Shown one piece after another: positions 44,703-55,502 of a stretch of 64,000 bases of DNA. The notes beneath the pieces are model-generated. The model saw nothing but the letters and a program-made list of their open reading frames with translations, ran no database searches and had not been told where the DNA came from. Made by a program: the position numbers and the translations under genes. Source of the stretch: Pseudomonadota bacterium (GTDB lineage Bacteria; Pseudomonadota; Gammaproteobacteria; Burkholderiales; JAJZQI01); contig JAJZQI010000003.1 of assembly GCA_021851875.1 (NCBI GenBank), positions 1 through 64,000 on the forward strand. Reading direction: 5' to 3'. Within the stretch, counting starts at the first letter, position 1, and every line of letters begins with the position of its first letter.

Positions 44703-45575
44703 ATGTCCGCCCAATTCCAGACCGTTGCCCTGATCGGCCGCTACAACACACCGGAAATCGCAGAACCGGTGTTGCAACTGGCTTCCTATCTCGATGAGCA
44801 GGGCTATAAGATCGTCATTCCGGTGCAGACGGGCGAGCGTATCGGCAATCCTCCCTATTCCATGGCCACTTTGCATGAAATCGGCGAAATGGCCGATGTC
44901 GCCGTCGTGCTCGGGGGCGATGGCACGCTGCTGAACGTGGCGCGCGCCATGATCAATTTCAGCGTGCCGCTGATCGGCGTCAATCAGGGCCGGCTGGGTT
45001 TCCTGACCGACGTCTCGCGCGACAATATGCTGGAAACCATCAGCCGCATGCTGGCCGGCGAGTATATCGAGGAAGACCGGATTCTGCTGCACACCGAAGT
45101 GTACGGCAATCACGAGAAGCTGTTCGAATCCTGCGCCTTTAACGACGTGGTCATCAGCAAAGGCAGTACCGGGCGGATTATCGAAATCGAAACCTTTATC
45201 GACGGCGAGTTCGTCAACAGTCAGCGCTCCGACGGCCTGGTGGTGGCGACGCCAACCGGTTCGACCGCCTATGCCTTATCCGCCGGCGGTCCCATTCTGC
45301 ATCCGACGCTTGAGGCGATTGCGCTGGTGCCGATTTGCCCGCACACGCTCGGAGCGCGTCCCATCGCCGTGAACAGCCATTCAAAAGTGGAAATCCGCGT
45401 GGTGCGGGCGGACGATTGCCAGGTTCATTTTGACGGGCAGCGGCGCTTCGACCTCAACATGGACGACACGGTGGTCATCGAGCGGGCGAAGCATCCGATT
45501 CGCCTGCTGCACCCGCACAATTACAGCTATTACGATATGCTGCGACAGAAACTGCACTGGGGCGAGAAACTCTGA
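44703..45575 (+). CDS. nadK: NAD kinase
   Basis: A 290-residue kinase: VVLGGDGTLLNVAR (GGDG), FNDVVISKGSTGRIIEIE (NDxxI) and VATPTGSTAYALSAGGPI. It makes NADP. The stop codon overlaps recN (TGATG). The start is well supported by similarity but may be used on a leaderless transcript. Confidence 0.97.
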   Translation: MSAQFQTVALIGRYNTPEIAEPVLQLASYLDEQGYKIVIPVQTGERIGNPPYSMATLHEIGEMADVAVVLGGDGTLLNVARAMINFSVPLIGVNQGRLGFLTDVSRDNMLETISRMLAGEYIEEDRILLHTEVYGNHEKLFESCAFNDVVISKGSTGRIIEIETFIDGEFVNSQRSDGLVVATPTGSTAYALSAGGPILHPTLEAIALVPICPHTLGARPIAVNSHSKVEIRVVRADDCQVHFDGQRRFDLNMDDTVVIERAKHPIRLLHPHNYSYYDMLRQKLHWGEKL

Positions 45576-47230
45576 TGCTGCTCTCCCTGACCGTGCGCGA
45601 TTTCGTCATTGTAGACCGGGTGGAACTCGAACTGTCGCCGGGATTTACCGTGCTGACGGGCGAAACGGGGGCCGGCAAATCCATCCTGATGGACGCTCTG
45701 GCCCTTGTGTTGGGCGATCGTGCCGATGCCGGCGTCGTCAGGGCGGGGCGCGAGCGGGCCGAGATCAGCGCCGAATTCGCGCTGGACGACATGCCCGAAT
45801 TGCAGGCCTGGCTGGCGGAGCAGGAGCTGGCGGACGAGCCGGGCATTTGCCTGTTCCGCCGCGTGATTGACGCGGGCGGACGCTCGCGCGCCTTCATCAA
45901 CGGCCGGGCGGCCACCTTGCAGCAACTGCGCGAGGCTGGCGAGCAACTGGTCGATATCCATGGCCAGCATGCCCACCAACTGCTGTTGAAGGCAGACGCC
46001 CAGCGGGACGTGCTGGACGGTTTTGCCAACGTGCAGGCATTGCGCCGGGACGTCGCGGCAACCTGGCGCGAGTGGCAGCAGCTGAAACGCCAGCGGGAAA
46101 ACTGGGAGGCTGACAGCGCCCGTTTCGAGGAGGAGCGCGAGCGGCTCGAGTGGCAATGCCGTGAACTGAGCGCGCTGCAGCTCACGCCGGAAAATTGGCT
46201 GGAACTGCAGGCGGAACACAGCCGGCTGGCGCATGCCGCCAGTCTGCTGGAAGGCGCGCAGTATGCCCAAACCGTGCTGGAAGACGGCGATGCTGCCTGT
46301 CTGCCGCAACTGGGCGGCGTAAGCAGCCGGTTGAGCCGGCTCGCCGATATTGATGCGCAGCTGGGCGAGGCGTTGCAGCTGATCGAATCGGCCGAGATTC
46401 AACTGCGCGAGGCGGGCCACGCCCTGCGTCACTACGCCCAGCGGCTGGAACTGGACCCGGCCGCACTGGCTGAGCTGGAATCGCGCATGCAGGCCGTGCA
46501 TGATGCGGCGCGCAAATACCGCACCACCCCGGAGGAGTTGCCGGTCTTGCTGCTGCAGGCGCAGTCCCGGCTGGACGAGCTGGGGCAAGTGGCTGATGCC
46601 GCCAGTCTGCGTGCCGCCGAACAGACTGCGCGCGAGTGCTACCTGAAACAGGCCGGTGAATTGAGCACGCTGCGCGGACGGGCGGCACACGATCTGGCCG
46701 CCAAGGTGACCGAGGGCATGCAGCAGCTGGCGCTGGCCGGCGGCCGGCTGGAAATCGCGCTGCTGCCGATCGAGGGCAACGCTGCCGGACTGGAACAGGT
46801 GGAATTCCGTGTCGCCTCGCATGCCGGCATGGCAGCCAAGTCATTGGCAAAAGTTGCCTCCGGCGGCGAGCTGTCGCGCATCAGTCTGGCCATTGAAGTG
46901 GTGACCAGCCATGTGAAAAGCGTGCCGACGCTGGTGTTCGACGAAGTCGACGTGGGCATCGGCGGGGGCGTGGCCGAGGTGGTCGGCAAGCTGCTGCGCA
47001 GCCTGGGGCAGGAGCGCCAGGTGTTGTGCATCACCCATTTGCCGCAGGTGGCCGCATGCGGCAACCGGCATTTTTGCATCAGCAAACACAGCACGGCCGA
47101 GGGGGTGTTCAGCCACATCACCCCGTTGCAGGAAAGCGAACGTACCGATGAAATCGCCCGCATGCTGGGCGGCATGGAAATAACGGACATGACGCGGCGG
47201 CACGCGCAGGAAATGCTGCAACGGGCCTGA
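45575..47230 (+). CDS. recN: DNA repair protein RecN
   Basis: A 551-residue SMC-like ATPase: Walker A GETGAGKSILMDAL, a long coiled coil (about 160-370), the ABC signature KVASGGELSRISLAIE and Walker B VPTLVFDEVDVGIGG. It acts in double-strand-break repair. nadK-recN is a common pairing. Confidence 0.97.
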   Translation: MLLSLTVRDFVIVDRVELELSPGFTVLTGETGAGKSILMDALALVLGDRADAGVVRAGRERAEISAEFALDDMPELQAWLAEQELADEPGICLFRRVIDAGGRSRAFINGRAATLQQLREAGEQLVDIHGQHAHQLLLKADAQRDVLDGFANVQALRRDVAATWREWQQLKRQRENWEADSARFEEERERLEWQCRELSALQLTPENWLELQAEHSRLAHAASLLEGAQYAQTVLEDGDAACLPQLGGVSSRLSRLADIDAQLGEALQLIESAEIQLREAGHALRHYAQRLELDPAALAELESRMQAVHDAARKYRTTPEELPVLLLQAQSRLDELGQVADAASLRAAEQTARECYLKQAGELSTLRGRAAHDLAAKVTEGMQQLALAGGRLEIALLPIEGNAAGLEQVEFRVASHAGMAAKSLAKVASGGELSRISLAIEVVTSHVKSVPTLVFDEVDVGIGGGVAEVVGKLLRSLGQERQVLCITHLPQVAACGNRHFCISKHSTAEGVFSHITPLQESERTDEIARMLGGMEITDMTRRHAQEMLQRA

Positions 47231-47275
47231 GCATCACATCCGCAAAGCCGTGCGCTGCGGAGACGGAGGGGCAGG

Positions 47276-50086
47276 ATGGATAGGGGTTTGCCGGAGCAGC
47301 CGATCAGCCGCGAAGTACTGCTGGAAAAGTACGCCAAGGGCGACGAAGCCAGCATCGCCGACGTGCAGCAGCGGGTCGCCCGTGCGCTGGCAGCGGCGGA
47401 AGCCGAACCGCAGCAAACGCACTGGCAGGCGCGCTTTCTCTGGGCGCAGCAGGCCGGCTTCATCCCCGCCGGCCGCATCAATTCGGCTGCCGGCGTCGAT
47501 TTCAAAGCCACACTCATCAATTGTTTCGTCCAGCCGGTCGGCGACTCCATTACCGATATGGAGGACGGCCGTCCCGGCATCTACACCGCCCTGGCCGAAG
47601 CGGCCGAAACCATGCGCCGAGGCGGCGGGGTCGGCTACGACTTCTCCGCTATCCGCCCGGTCGGAGCCTGGGTGGAAGGCACCCGCTCGCGTGCCAGCGG
47701 GCCGGTATCCTACATGCGGGTGTTCGACCGCTCGTGCGAAACGGTCGAATCGGCCGGCGCCCGGCGCGGGGCGCAAATGGGCGTGCTGCGCTGCGACCAT
47801 CCGGACATCGAACTGTTCGTGCACGCCAAGGATAAGGGCGATCTGAGCAATTTCAACCTGTCCGTGGGCGTGACCGATGCCTTCATGCGGGCGGTGGAAG
47901 CCGATGAGGAGTTCGACCTGGTGCACACTGCGCCGCCCGCACCCGAACTCAAGGCAAGCGGCGCATTCAGGCGCGACGACGGTCTATGGGTCTATCACCG
48001 CATGCGGGCGCGCGACCTGTGGCACGACATCATGCAGTCGACCTACGACCATGCCGAGCCCGGCATCCTGTTTCTCGACCGCATCAACGCCGACAACAAT
48101 CTCGCCTATTGCGAAACGATCAGCGCCACCAATCCCTGCGCGGAGGAGCCGTTGCCGCCCTACGGCTGCTGCTGCCTCGGCTCGCTCGACCTGACCCGCT
48201 TTGTCCGCCAGCCTTTTACCTCCGCCGCGCAGTTCGATTTTGCCGCCTTTAGCGAGCTGATCGGCGTGGCGGTACGGATGCTCGACAACGCGCTGGACGT
48301 GACCAGTTGGCCGCTGCGTCAGCAGCAGCAGGAAGCCCGCCACAAGCGCCGTATCGGGCTGGGTTATCTGGGGCTGGGCGACATGCTGGTGATGCTGAAC
48401 CTGCGCTACGACAGTGAAGCGGCCCGCCGCACGGCCGCAGAGGTGAGCCGCGCCCTGCGCGACGAGGCGTATCGCGCCTCGGTCGGCCTGGCGCAGGAGA
48501 AGGGCGCTTTTCCGCTGTTCCGCGCCGCCGCCTATCTGCAGGCCCCTGCATTTGCCAGCCGCCTGCCGGACGATGTGCAGCAGGCGATACGCCGGCACGG
48601 CATACGCAATTCCCATCTGACCGCCATCGCGCCCACCGGCACCATCAGCCTGGCCTTCGCCGACAATGCCTCGAACGGCATCGAACCGCCATTCGCCTGG
48701 TCGTACACGCGCAAAAAACGCATGGCGGACGGCAGCCGGCGTGACTACACAGTGGAGGATCACGCCCTGCGCCTGTTTGTGCAGCAGGGCGGCGATCCGG
48801 CCAGCTTGCCGCCGGCCTTCGTGACGGCGCTGGAAATGACGGCTGACGCGCATATGCAGATGGTGGCCGCGGTGGCGCCCTATATCGACTCGAGCATTTC
48901 CAAGACAGTCAATGTGCCGGCCGATTATCCGTACGATGATTTTCGCGGACTTTACCGCGCGGCCTGGCATGCCGGGCTGAAAGGCCTGACCACCTACCGC
49001 CCCAATGCCGTGTTGGGCGCGGTGCTGTCGGTGCCCGAGTCGGCGGAAGCGGCCGGCGGTCAGCCGCAGCAGGCGTTACCGCCCGCGCTGGCAAGCTTGA
49101 AATGGCCGAGCCGGCCCGACACGCCGGCCGGCAACATGGCCTGGAGCTATGTGGTTGAATTGCCGCAACGCGGTGAGGCATTCGGCGTTTTCGTGGGCGA
49201 GCAGGACGAGCCGGATGGACGAGGGCGGCGCGGCCCGGTGCCGTTTGAAGTATGGGTCAGCGGCAACGAACAGCCGCGCGGCCTCGGCGCCATCGCCAAA
49301 ACCCTGTCGATGGACATGCGTTGCGCCGACCGCGCCTGGTTGCGGCTGAAACTCGATACATTGACGGAATGCGGCGAGGAGCACGGCTTTGAAACCCCGT
49401 TTCCGCCCGCGGGCGAACGGCAATGGCATTGCGGCGTGGTGTCCTGTTTCGCCCGGCTGGTGCGCTATCGCTGCGACAGGCTGGGGCTGTTCGACGCGAT
49501 TGAAGGCTGGCCCACTCCCATGCTGGATGCCCTGCTGTTTCGCGAGCGGATCATGCCGCCGGCCGACACGGCGTTGAATTGGACGGTCGACGTGTACAAT
49601 GCCGCGACGGGCGACCGTTTCATGCTGGGCGTGCAGGAACTGCAGCAAGCCGACGGTCAGCGCCGGCCGTATTCCCTCCGGCTGTCGGGCGAATATCCGC
49701 ATGTGCTGGACGGGCTGGCGCGTTTGCTCAGTCTGGATATGCAGATTGTCGACGTGAACTGGATCGGCCTCAAGCTGCGCAAGCTGCTCAACTTCGGCGA
49801 GCCGAACGGCAGCTTCTGGGCGCCGGTGCCCGGGCAGCACAAACAGAGCCACTACCCCAGTACAGTCGCGTATATTGCCGCTCTTTTGCTGTACCGCTAT
49901 CAGCAGCTGGAATGGCTGCGCGCAGACGGTCAGGCGGTACGGTCGACGGGTTTGCTGGCCGTGCCGCAGTTGCAGCACGCGCCGGCGGAAGGCCGGCTGT
50001 GTCCGGAGTGCGGCTTTCCAGCATTGATTCGCAAGGACGGTTGCGATTATTGCAAACAGTGCGGATATGTCGGCAGTTGCGGTTAA
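47276..50086 (+). CDS. nrdJ: Adenosylcobalamin-dependent (class II) ribonucleotide reductase
   Basis: A 936-residue reductase. It has [21 protein letters not shown], the active block [20 protein letters not shown] (catalytic C and E), [12 protein letters not shown] and [22 protein letters not shown]-terminal zinc ribbon ([29 protein letters not shown]) supplies the reducing cysteines. It works in air or without oxygen but needs B12. It starts 45 bp after recN. Confidence 0.94.
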   Translation: MDRGLPEQPISREVLLEKYAKGDEASIADVQQRVARALAAAEAEPQQTHWQARFLWAQQAGFIPAGRINSAAGVDFKATLINCFVQPVGDSITDMEDGRPGIYTALAEAAETMRRGGGVGYDFSAIRPVGAWVEGTRSRASGPVSYMRVFDRSCETVESAGARRGAQMGVLRCDHPDIELFVHAKDKGDLSNFNLSVGVTDAFMRAVEADEEFDLVHTAPPAPELKASGAFRRDDGLWVYHRMRARDLWHDIMQSTYDHAEPGILFLDRINADNNLAYCETISATNPCAEEPLPPYGCCCLGSLDLTRFVRQPFTSAAQFDFAAFSELIGVAVRMLDNALDVTSWPLRQQQQEARHKRRIGLGYLGLGDMLVMLNLRYDSEAARRTAAEVSRALRDEAYRASVGLAQEKGAFPLFRAAAYLQAPAFASRLPDDVQQAIRRHGIRNSHLTAIAPTGTISLAFADNASNGIEPPFAWSYTRKKRMADGSRRDYTVEDHALRLFVQQGGDPASLPPAFVTALEMTADAHMQMVAAVAPYIDSSISKTVNVPADYPYDDFRGLYRAAWHAGLKGLTTYRPNAVLGAVLSVPESAEAAGGQPQQALPPALASLKWPSRPDTPAGNMAWSYVVELPQRGEAFGVFVGEQDEPDGRGRRGPVPFEVWVSGNEQPRGLGAIAKTLSMDMRCADRAWLRLKLDTLTECGEEHGFETPFPPAGERQWHCGVVSCFARLVRYRCDRLGLFDAIEGWPTPMLDALLFRERIMPPADTALNWTVDVYNAATGDRFMLGVQELQQADGQRRPYSLRLSGEYPHVLDGLARLLSLDMQIVDVNWIGLKLRKLLNFGEPNGSFWAPVPGQHKQSHYPSTVAYIAALLLYRYQQLEWLRADGQAVRSTGLLAVPQLQHAPAEGRLCPECGFPALIRKDGCDYCKQCGYVGSCG

Positions 50087-50223
50087 AATTGCTTTGCACG
50101 TGATTACTTAAAACAATAACGCTTGTGTGGTCTTGGCATTTATTGCAGACTTCGCATATAACATTCTGTAAAGAAAATAATTAAATCTGGCTGGAGGAGG
50201 TTCCCCGGCAGGCGGGGAAGGTC

Positions 50224-53200
50224 ATGCTGAAGCGAAAAATTGCCCAGATCATGAGCCGCGACATCTTGCAGGTGTCGCCTGAGCAAACGCTGCGCAATGC
50301 AGCCGAAATCATGCGTGCACACAGTGTCAGTTCCTTGCTGGTGACGCGCGATGGCAAGCCGGTTGGGGTATTTACCGAGCAGGAGCTGCTGACGGCGATT
50401 GAACGCAATCTGGCCAGTGATCAGACGGTCGGGTTCCTCATGCGGCCGGGCATTCCGGTCGCCAGCGAAAACAGCGACTGCCGCGCTGCATTCCACCGGC
50501 TGCTTAGCGGCGGGGGCCGGCATCTGCTGGTGGTCAATGCCGCCAATGAACCGGTTGGAATTGTTTCGGAAACGGATTTCCGTCATCAGGTCGGGCTGGA
50601 AGACTTTCTGCGTTTGCGCGATGTGGCCGGCGCCATGAACCGCAATCCGCTGGTGCTGCCGGCCGCTGCCACCGTGGCGGAAGCGGCCGGCATGATGCAA
50701 AAGAAACGTGCCGGATGCGTGCTGGTCGGGGAGAAGGACACGCCGGACGGCATCGTCAGTGAGCGGGACATGGTGCAGCTGTTCTGCGACGGCAAAGGCG
50801 CGAGTGCGCTGGGCGCCGTCATGCACAGCCCGCTGATCGGCATTCCGGCCGATGCCACTTTGCAGGATGCCGCCCGGTTGATGAATGAACAGAATATTCG
50901 TCGCCTGGTCGTGCTGGACGACGACAACCGCCTGCTCGGCGTGCTGCATGAGCATGACATCGTTAAGCATATCGACAGCGATTACGTCGAGCTGCTGCAG
51001 AGCATTCTGCAGGAACAGAACGTCCGGCTGCAGGATCTCGCGCATGCACGCGAATTTCTCCGTCTCAAACAGATCATCGGCAAGACGGAAGGTCAGTTTC
51101 GCGCCCTGATAGACTACTTGCCGCACAAGATGTTCATCAAGGATACCGAGCTCAACTACCTGGCCTGCAACGAATCCTACGCCAGGGATTTGCAGCGGAT
51201 TCCGGAGCAGGTGGTGGGGCATTCCGATTTCGATTTTTTTCCCGCCGAGTTGGCTCGGCGCTATCGTGATGACGACGTGCGCGTGCTGCGTGAGGAGTTG
51301 TCCCTGTCCATCGAAGAGCCGTATTTGCATGACGGCCAGCAATCCTGGATCCATACGCGGAAAATGCCCTGGTACGACCCGGAAGGGAAAATTGCCGGGG
51401 TGGTGGGGGTTTTCGAGGATATCACCGAGTTCAAGCGGCTCAACGCAGCGCTTGAGCGCAAGTCGGCCATGTATGCCGTGCTCAGCAAGACCAATTCCGC
51501 CATTGTGCATGCCACCGACCGGCAGAGCTTGTTTGACACCATCTGCCGGGTGGCACTTGAAATCGGCGGCTTTCGCCTTGTCTGGATCGGCATGGAAACG
51601 GCGGATCAATCGGTCATGCCGGTGGCGGTAGAGGGCGAGGCAAGCGATTACATCCGCGCCGTCAGGATTTCCACCCGCCCTGACGAGGCGATCGGGCAAG
51701 GGCCGACGGGTACGTCCATTCGGGAAAACCGGCCGATCGCCGTGCAGAATTTTGCCGCAACGCCTGCGACGGCGCCCTGGCACGCGGCGGCGCAACAATT
51801 CCGTCTGGGCGGCAGCATGTCCTTGCCGCTCGTCGGTGGTCAGTTCCGTGGAGCTTTGATGGTCTACGCGGCCGAAACGGATTTCTTCGATGCCGATGTG
51901 CAGGCGCTGCTGCTGGAGATGGCCAGCGACGTATCATTTGCCCTGCAGCAGTTCCACGAGGCGGAGGAGAAGCAAAAGCGTGAAGCGCAAATGCGTTTGC
52001 TCAGCTGCGTGTTTGAAGGCAGTGCCGAAGGCATGATGATCACCGATGCGCAGAACCGCATCGTCATGGTGAACCCCGCCTTCACTGAAATAACCGGCTA
52101 CAGCCCGGCCGAGGTGACTGGACATGTGCCAAGCATGCTGCATTCGGACAAGCATGACGATGACTTCTACCGCGAGATGTGGACTTCGCTCGAGCGCGCC
52201 GATTCCTGGCAGGGGGAAGTGTGGAATCGGCGCAAGGACGGCAACCTGTTCGTCGAGTGGCTGACGATCAGCACCTTGCGCGATAAAGACGGCAATATCG
52301 TCAATTACCTGGCCATTTTCAGCAATCTGGCCAACAAAAATGCGGCTGAAGAACTGAATCGTCTGAAGCAATTCGACCCGCTGACCGGTTTGCCCAATCA
52401 ACTGCTGCTGGAGGATCGCGTCAAGGAGGCGATACGCCGGGCCAGCGATAATCAGGAGCATGTCGCCCTGTTGTTCGCCAACCTGGACAATTTTCATACC
52501 GTCAACGAGCTGCTCGGTCACGAGGCCGGCGATAGGGTGCTGTGCGCGGTCGCGCAGCGATTCGGCCAGGTGATTGATGGACATGGTACGGTGTCGCGCC
52601 TGTCGGGCGATACTTTTGTCATGGCCTTGCCGGCTTTGCAGTCGGTCAACGAGGTTGAGCCGTTTGCGGTTGCCTTGCTGGATTCCATGCAACAGCCATT
52701 TCTGGTGGCGGGCGAGACCGCGCACTTGTCGGCCCGGATCGGCATCGCCGTTTATCCGGAAGATGCGCATGATTTCAGCAGTCTGATGCAGCGCGCGGAT
52801 GCGGCCTTGCTGGATGCGAAAATTGACGGGCGCAATACCTACCGCTTCTTCGACAAGGCGATGAATGATTATGCCAAGCATCTGTTCACCGTCACCAATC
52901 AGTTGCGCACCGCCTTGGATCAGCAGCATTTTGTGCTGTACTATCAGCCGCAGATTTGTCTGCAAACCTGGCAAATCATCGGTTTCGAGGCGCTGATCCG
53001 CATACAGCATCCGCACCATGGACTGCTGCAGCCTGCCGGCTTTATTCCCGTGGCGGAAGAAACCGGTCTCATTATCCCGATTGGCGAGTGGGTGCTGGAG
53101 GAGGCTTGCCGCCAGATGAAACAGTGGGTGGACGAGTTGGGCCTTAAGGATATGGTGATGGCTGTCAATCTTTCCTCCCGCCAGATCGCCCATGCGGGGC

Positions 53201-53664
53201 TGCTGGAGGCGGTCGACCGTGCCTTGGCGAAATCCGGACTGGCGCCGCAGCTGCTGGAACTGGAACTGACTGAGTCGGCGTTGATGCAGTCGGTTGACGC
53301 CGCTTTGCGGCTGATGCAGGACTTGCGCGGCCGGGGTATCCAATTGGCGATCGACGACTTCGGCACCGGTTATTCCAGTCTGAGCTATCTGAAGCAGTTT
53401 CCGGTCAAGAAGCTCAAGATCGACCAGTCGTTTGTGCGCACCATGCTGCAGAACAAGGGCGATGCCTCGATTGTGAAGGCCATTGTCGCGATGGCTCAAA
53501 GCCTGAATCTCCGGACCATTGCGGAAGGCGTCGAAACCGAGGAGGGGGCGGCGTTCCTGCGCGTGATCGGTTGCGATGAAATGCAGGGCTACTTCTTCAG
53601 CCGTCCGCTGCCGGCCGGGCAGATCAAAGAAGTGCTCAGCGCGCAGGCGGGCGAGCGCTCTTGA
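50224..53664 (+). CDS. Multi-sensor protein: CBS pairs, PAS, GAF, PAS, degenerate GGDEF, EAL
   Basis: A soluble 1146-residue protein: four CBS motifs (about 5-250), PAS (285-405), GAF (415-575), PAS with PAC (590-705), GGDEF (715-880), EAL (900-1140). The GGDEF motif is SGDTF (794-798) and the metal loop is NLDNF in place of DxD, so no cyclase activity is expected. EAL is intact (FEALIRI, LELTESAL, DDFGTG, KIDQSF), so it should degrade c-di-GMP. CBS domains suggest control by adenine nucleotides or SAM. Confidence 0.92.
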   Translation: MLKRKIAQIMSRDILQVSPEQTLRNAAEIMRAHSVSSLLVTRDGKPVGVFTEQELLTAIERNLASDQTVGFLMRPGIPVASENSDCRAAFHRLLSGGGRHLLVVNAANEPVGIVSETDFRHQVGLEDFLRLRDVAGAMNRNPLVLPAAATVAEAAGMMQKKRAGCVLVGEKDTPDGIVSERDMVQLFCDGKGASALGAVMHSPLIGIPADATLQDAARLMNEQNIRRLVVLDDDNRLLGVLHEHDIVKHIDSDYVELLQSILQEQNVRLQDLAHAREFLRLKQIIGKTEGQFRALIDYLPHKMFIKDTELNYLACNESYARDLQRIPEQVVGHSDFDFFPAELARRYRDDDVRVLREELSLSIEEPYLHDGQQSWIHTRKMPWYDPEGKIAGVVGVFEDITEFKRLNAALERKSAMYAVLSKTNSAIVHATDRQSLFDTICRVALEIGGFRLVWIGMETADQSVMPVAVEGEASDYIRAVRISTRPDEAIGQGPTGTSIRENRPIAVQNFAATPATAPWHAAAQQFRLGGSMSLPLVGGQFRGALMVYAAETDFFDADVQALLLEMASDVSFALQQFHEAEEKQKREAQMRLLSCVFEGSAEGMMITDAQNRIVMVNPAFTEITGYSPAEVTGHVPSMLHSDKHDDDFYREMWTSLERADSWQGEVWNRRKDGNLFVEWLTISTLRDKDGNIVNYLAIFSNLANKNAAEELNRLKQFDPLTGLPNQLLLEDRVKEAIRRASDNQEHVALLFANLDNFHTVNELLGHEAGDRVLCAVAQRFGQVIDGHGTVSRLSGDTFVMALPALQSVNEVEPFAVALLDSMQQPFLVAGETAHLSARIGIAVYPEDAHDFSSLMQRADAALLDAKIDGRNTYRFFDKAMNDYAKHLFTVTNQLRTALDQQHFVLYYQPQICLQTWQIIGFEALIRIQHPHHGLLQPAGFIPVAEETGLIIPIGEWVLEEACRQMKQWVDELGLKDMVMAVNLSSRQIAHAGLLEAVDRALAKSGLAPQLLELELTESALMQSVDAALRLMQDLRGRGIQLAIDDFGTGYSSLSYLKQFPVKKLKIDQSFVRTMLQNKGDASIVKAIVAMAQSLNLRTIAEGVETEEGAAFLRVIGCDEMQGYFFSRPLPAGQIKEVLSAQAGERS

Positions 53665-53686
53665 GTCGTGCCCCGGTGTCGCCCGC

Positions 53687-55300
53687 TTAAACCTTGAAAT
53701 GACTGACCAGTTGCTGCAGCTGTCCGGCCAGGGTGTGCGTCTCCTTGATGTCCTGCACGGTCGTGTCGAGCAGCTGCTCGTTTTGCTGCGCCATTTCGGC
53801 AATGCGATCCATGCCGGCGGAAATGGATTGTATGGAATCGCTTTGCCGGGTGGTTTCTTCGTCGATGGACTGAATCTGCTGCAGCATGGCCTCGACCTGG
53901 CGGTTGATTTCCTGCAGCGCGGCAGAGGCCTGTTGCGCCAGCTCCACATTGGCGAGCACTTCCTCGTTGCCCTTCTGCATTGATGCGACAGCCGAACCGG
54001 TGTCGTGCTGGATGGCGCCGATAATGTCGGCGATTTCGCCCGTGGCGTGGGTGGTTCGTTCAGCCAGTTTGCGCACCTCATCCGCCACAACGGCAAAGCC
54101 GCGTCCCTGCTCCCCGGCACGGGCTGCCTCGATGGCCGCATTGAGCGCAAGCAAGTTGGTTTGATCGGCAATTTCCTTGATGACGCTGATGATGGCGCCG
54201 ATTTCATCCGAGCGCGCGTTGAGCGACACAACCAGGCCGGATGCTTCCTGCATGGTCGAGACGGTATGCTCAATGCCGGCGACGGTTTGGCGCACGACTT
54301 CCTGGCCGCCCTGTGCGGCGGTGCGAACGCGAGCGGCGGTGTTGACGGCCAGTTCGGCGTTCGCTGCGATTTCCGCCGCCGACTGCCGCACGCTGCCCAG
54401 CGCCTGGGTGGCCTCGATCACCTCGCCGGTCTGGTTGCGCGAACTGGCGACAACTTGCCCGGCAGTGGTCGAAGTCAGTTGGGCGGTTTGCGTGACCGTG
54501 TCGGATGTTTTGCGCACCTCATCTATGACCGTGGCCAGGCTGCCGGTGACCTGGGCAAAGATGCGGGTCATCGAGCCCAGTTCGTCGGCTGAGTGCAGCG
54601 GCTCCACATTGCTGAGATCGCCTTGTTTCAGGCGGGCCGCGGTCTGTTCCAGCGTGCGCACGCCGGTCTGGATGGAGCGGGCGATCAGCGCCCCGGTTAC
54701 CAGGGTGATCACGGTCGCAACGGCGACGAGCAGCCCGGCGGCAATAAGGGTGAGGCGGCTGGCCTTTTGCATGGCTGTGTAATCCCGCTCGGCCTCGTCG
54801 TTCTGGAATTTGACCAGCTGGTCGAGGTAGACCGTCGACTGGTTGAAGCGCGGCATGAGGGTGCTTGTTTGCAGTGCGGAGGCTCCTTTCAGGTCATCCG
54901 TTTCGAGCAGGCTCAGCATGGGCACAACCCCCTGATTGCCGTAGGCCATGCGAGCCGACTGGTAGTCGTCGAACAACTTCTTTTCCGCTTTGTTCATCGG
55001 CCGTTTGGCAAATCGGCCGATGGCGGCGCTGGCCTGAAACATATAGCCGCGTACCCTGTCGATGTGCGGCAGACGGTCAAACGGGTCTGCCACGGTTTGG
55101 GCGATTTGCAGTTCGACCTGCTGGCTAAGCTGGGCCTGGCGGATGGCGGACAATTCGCCGATGGCTGTCAGCCGTTGCTGGTACAGGCTGTTGACTGATT
55201 TGTCGGCCGTTTTGAGCGACCACACGGATAAGCCGCCGATGGCCAGCAAAAAACCGGATGCAACGGCGATGAGCAAATAGAGACGCCCGCGAATATTCAT
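53687..55300 (-). CDS. Methyl-accepting chemotaxis protein
   Basis: A 537-residue receptor from ATG 55300 (AGGAG upstream). Membrane segments at about 8-28 and 185-210, a four-helix ligand domain between, HAMP, then the core [20 protein letters not shown] and [20 protein letters not shown]. No C-terminal receptor tail for methyltransferase docking is evident. Convergent with the EAL gene. Confidence 0.94.
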   Translation of the reverse strand: MNIRGRLYLLIAVASGFLLAIGGLSVWSLKTADKSVNSLYQQRLTAIGELSAIRQAQLSQQVELQIAQTVADPFDRLPHIDRVRGYMFQASAAIGRFAKRPMNKAEKKLFDDYQSARMAYGNQGVVPMLSLLETDDLKGASALQTSTLMPRFNQSTVYLDQLVKFQNDEAERDYTAMQKASRLTLIAAGLLVAVATVITLVTGALIARSIQTGVRTLEQTAARLKQGDLSNVEPLHSADELGSMTRIFAQVTGSLATVIDEVRKTSDTVTQTAQLTSTTAGQVVASSRNQTGEVIEATQALGSVRQSAAEIAANAELAVNTAARVRTAAQGGQEVVRQTVAGIEHTVSTMQEASGLVVSLNARSDEIGAIISVIKEIADQTNLLALNAAIEAARAGEQGRGFAVVADEVRKLAERTTHATGEIADIIGAIQHDTGSAVASMQKGNEEVLANVELAQQASAALQEINRQVEAMLQQIQSIDEETTRQSDSIQSISAGMDRIAEMAQQNEQLLDTTVQDIKETHTLAGQLQQLVSHFKV

Positions 55301-55462
55301 TGTCTGTTCTCCTCCCCAGCGTTCATGGCGCTGTCTTATTGGCTTGTTGTTTGTATTGGCGTTTTGGGATTGTAAAACTAATGTAACGAGGCCGCGCCGG
55401 ATTGGCAAGTATTAGCAGAATTCGCTAATGGAGTTGACGGCGGGGATGCAGCGGAGGGGGAG

Positions 55463-55489
55463 CGGCCAGGATGCGGATCGTCCTGGCCG
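55463..55489. other. Hairpin after sulP
   Basis: CGGCCAGGA and TCCTGGCCG form a 9-bp perfect stem (loop 9 nt) about 15 bp past the sulP stop. No T-run; perhaps a Rho-assisted end or stability element. Confidence 0.45.
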
Positions 55490-55502
55490 GATTGAGATAC
55501 GG

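Noticed and set aside
50132-50146. Possible sigma-54 promoter before the CBS-EAL gene
   Set aside because: TTGGCATTTATTGCA has both blocks but only 8 nt between GG and GC, where 10 are required.
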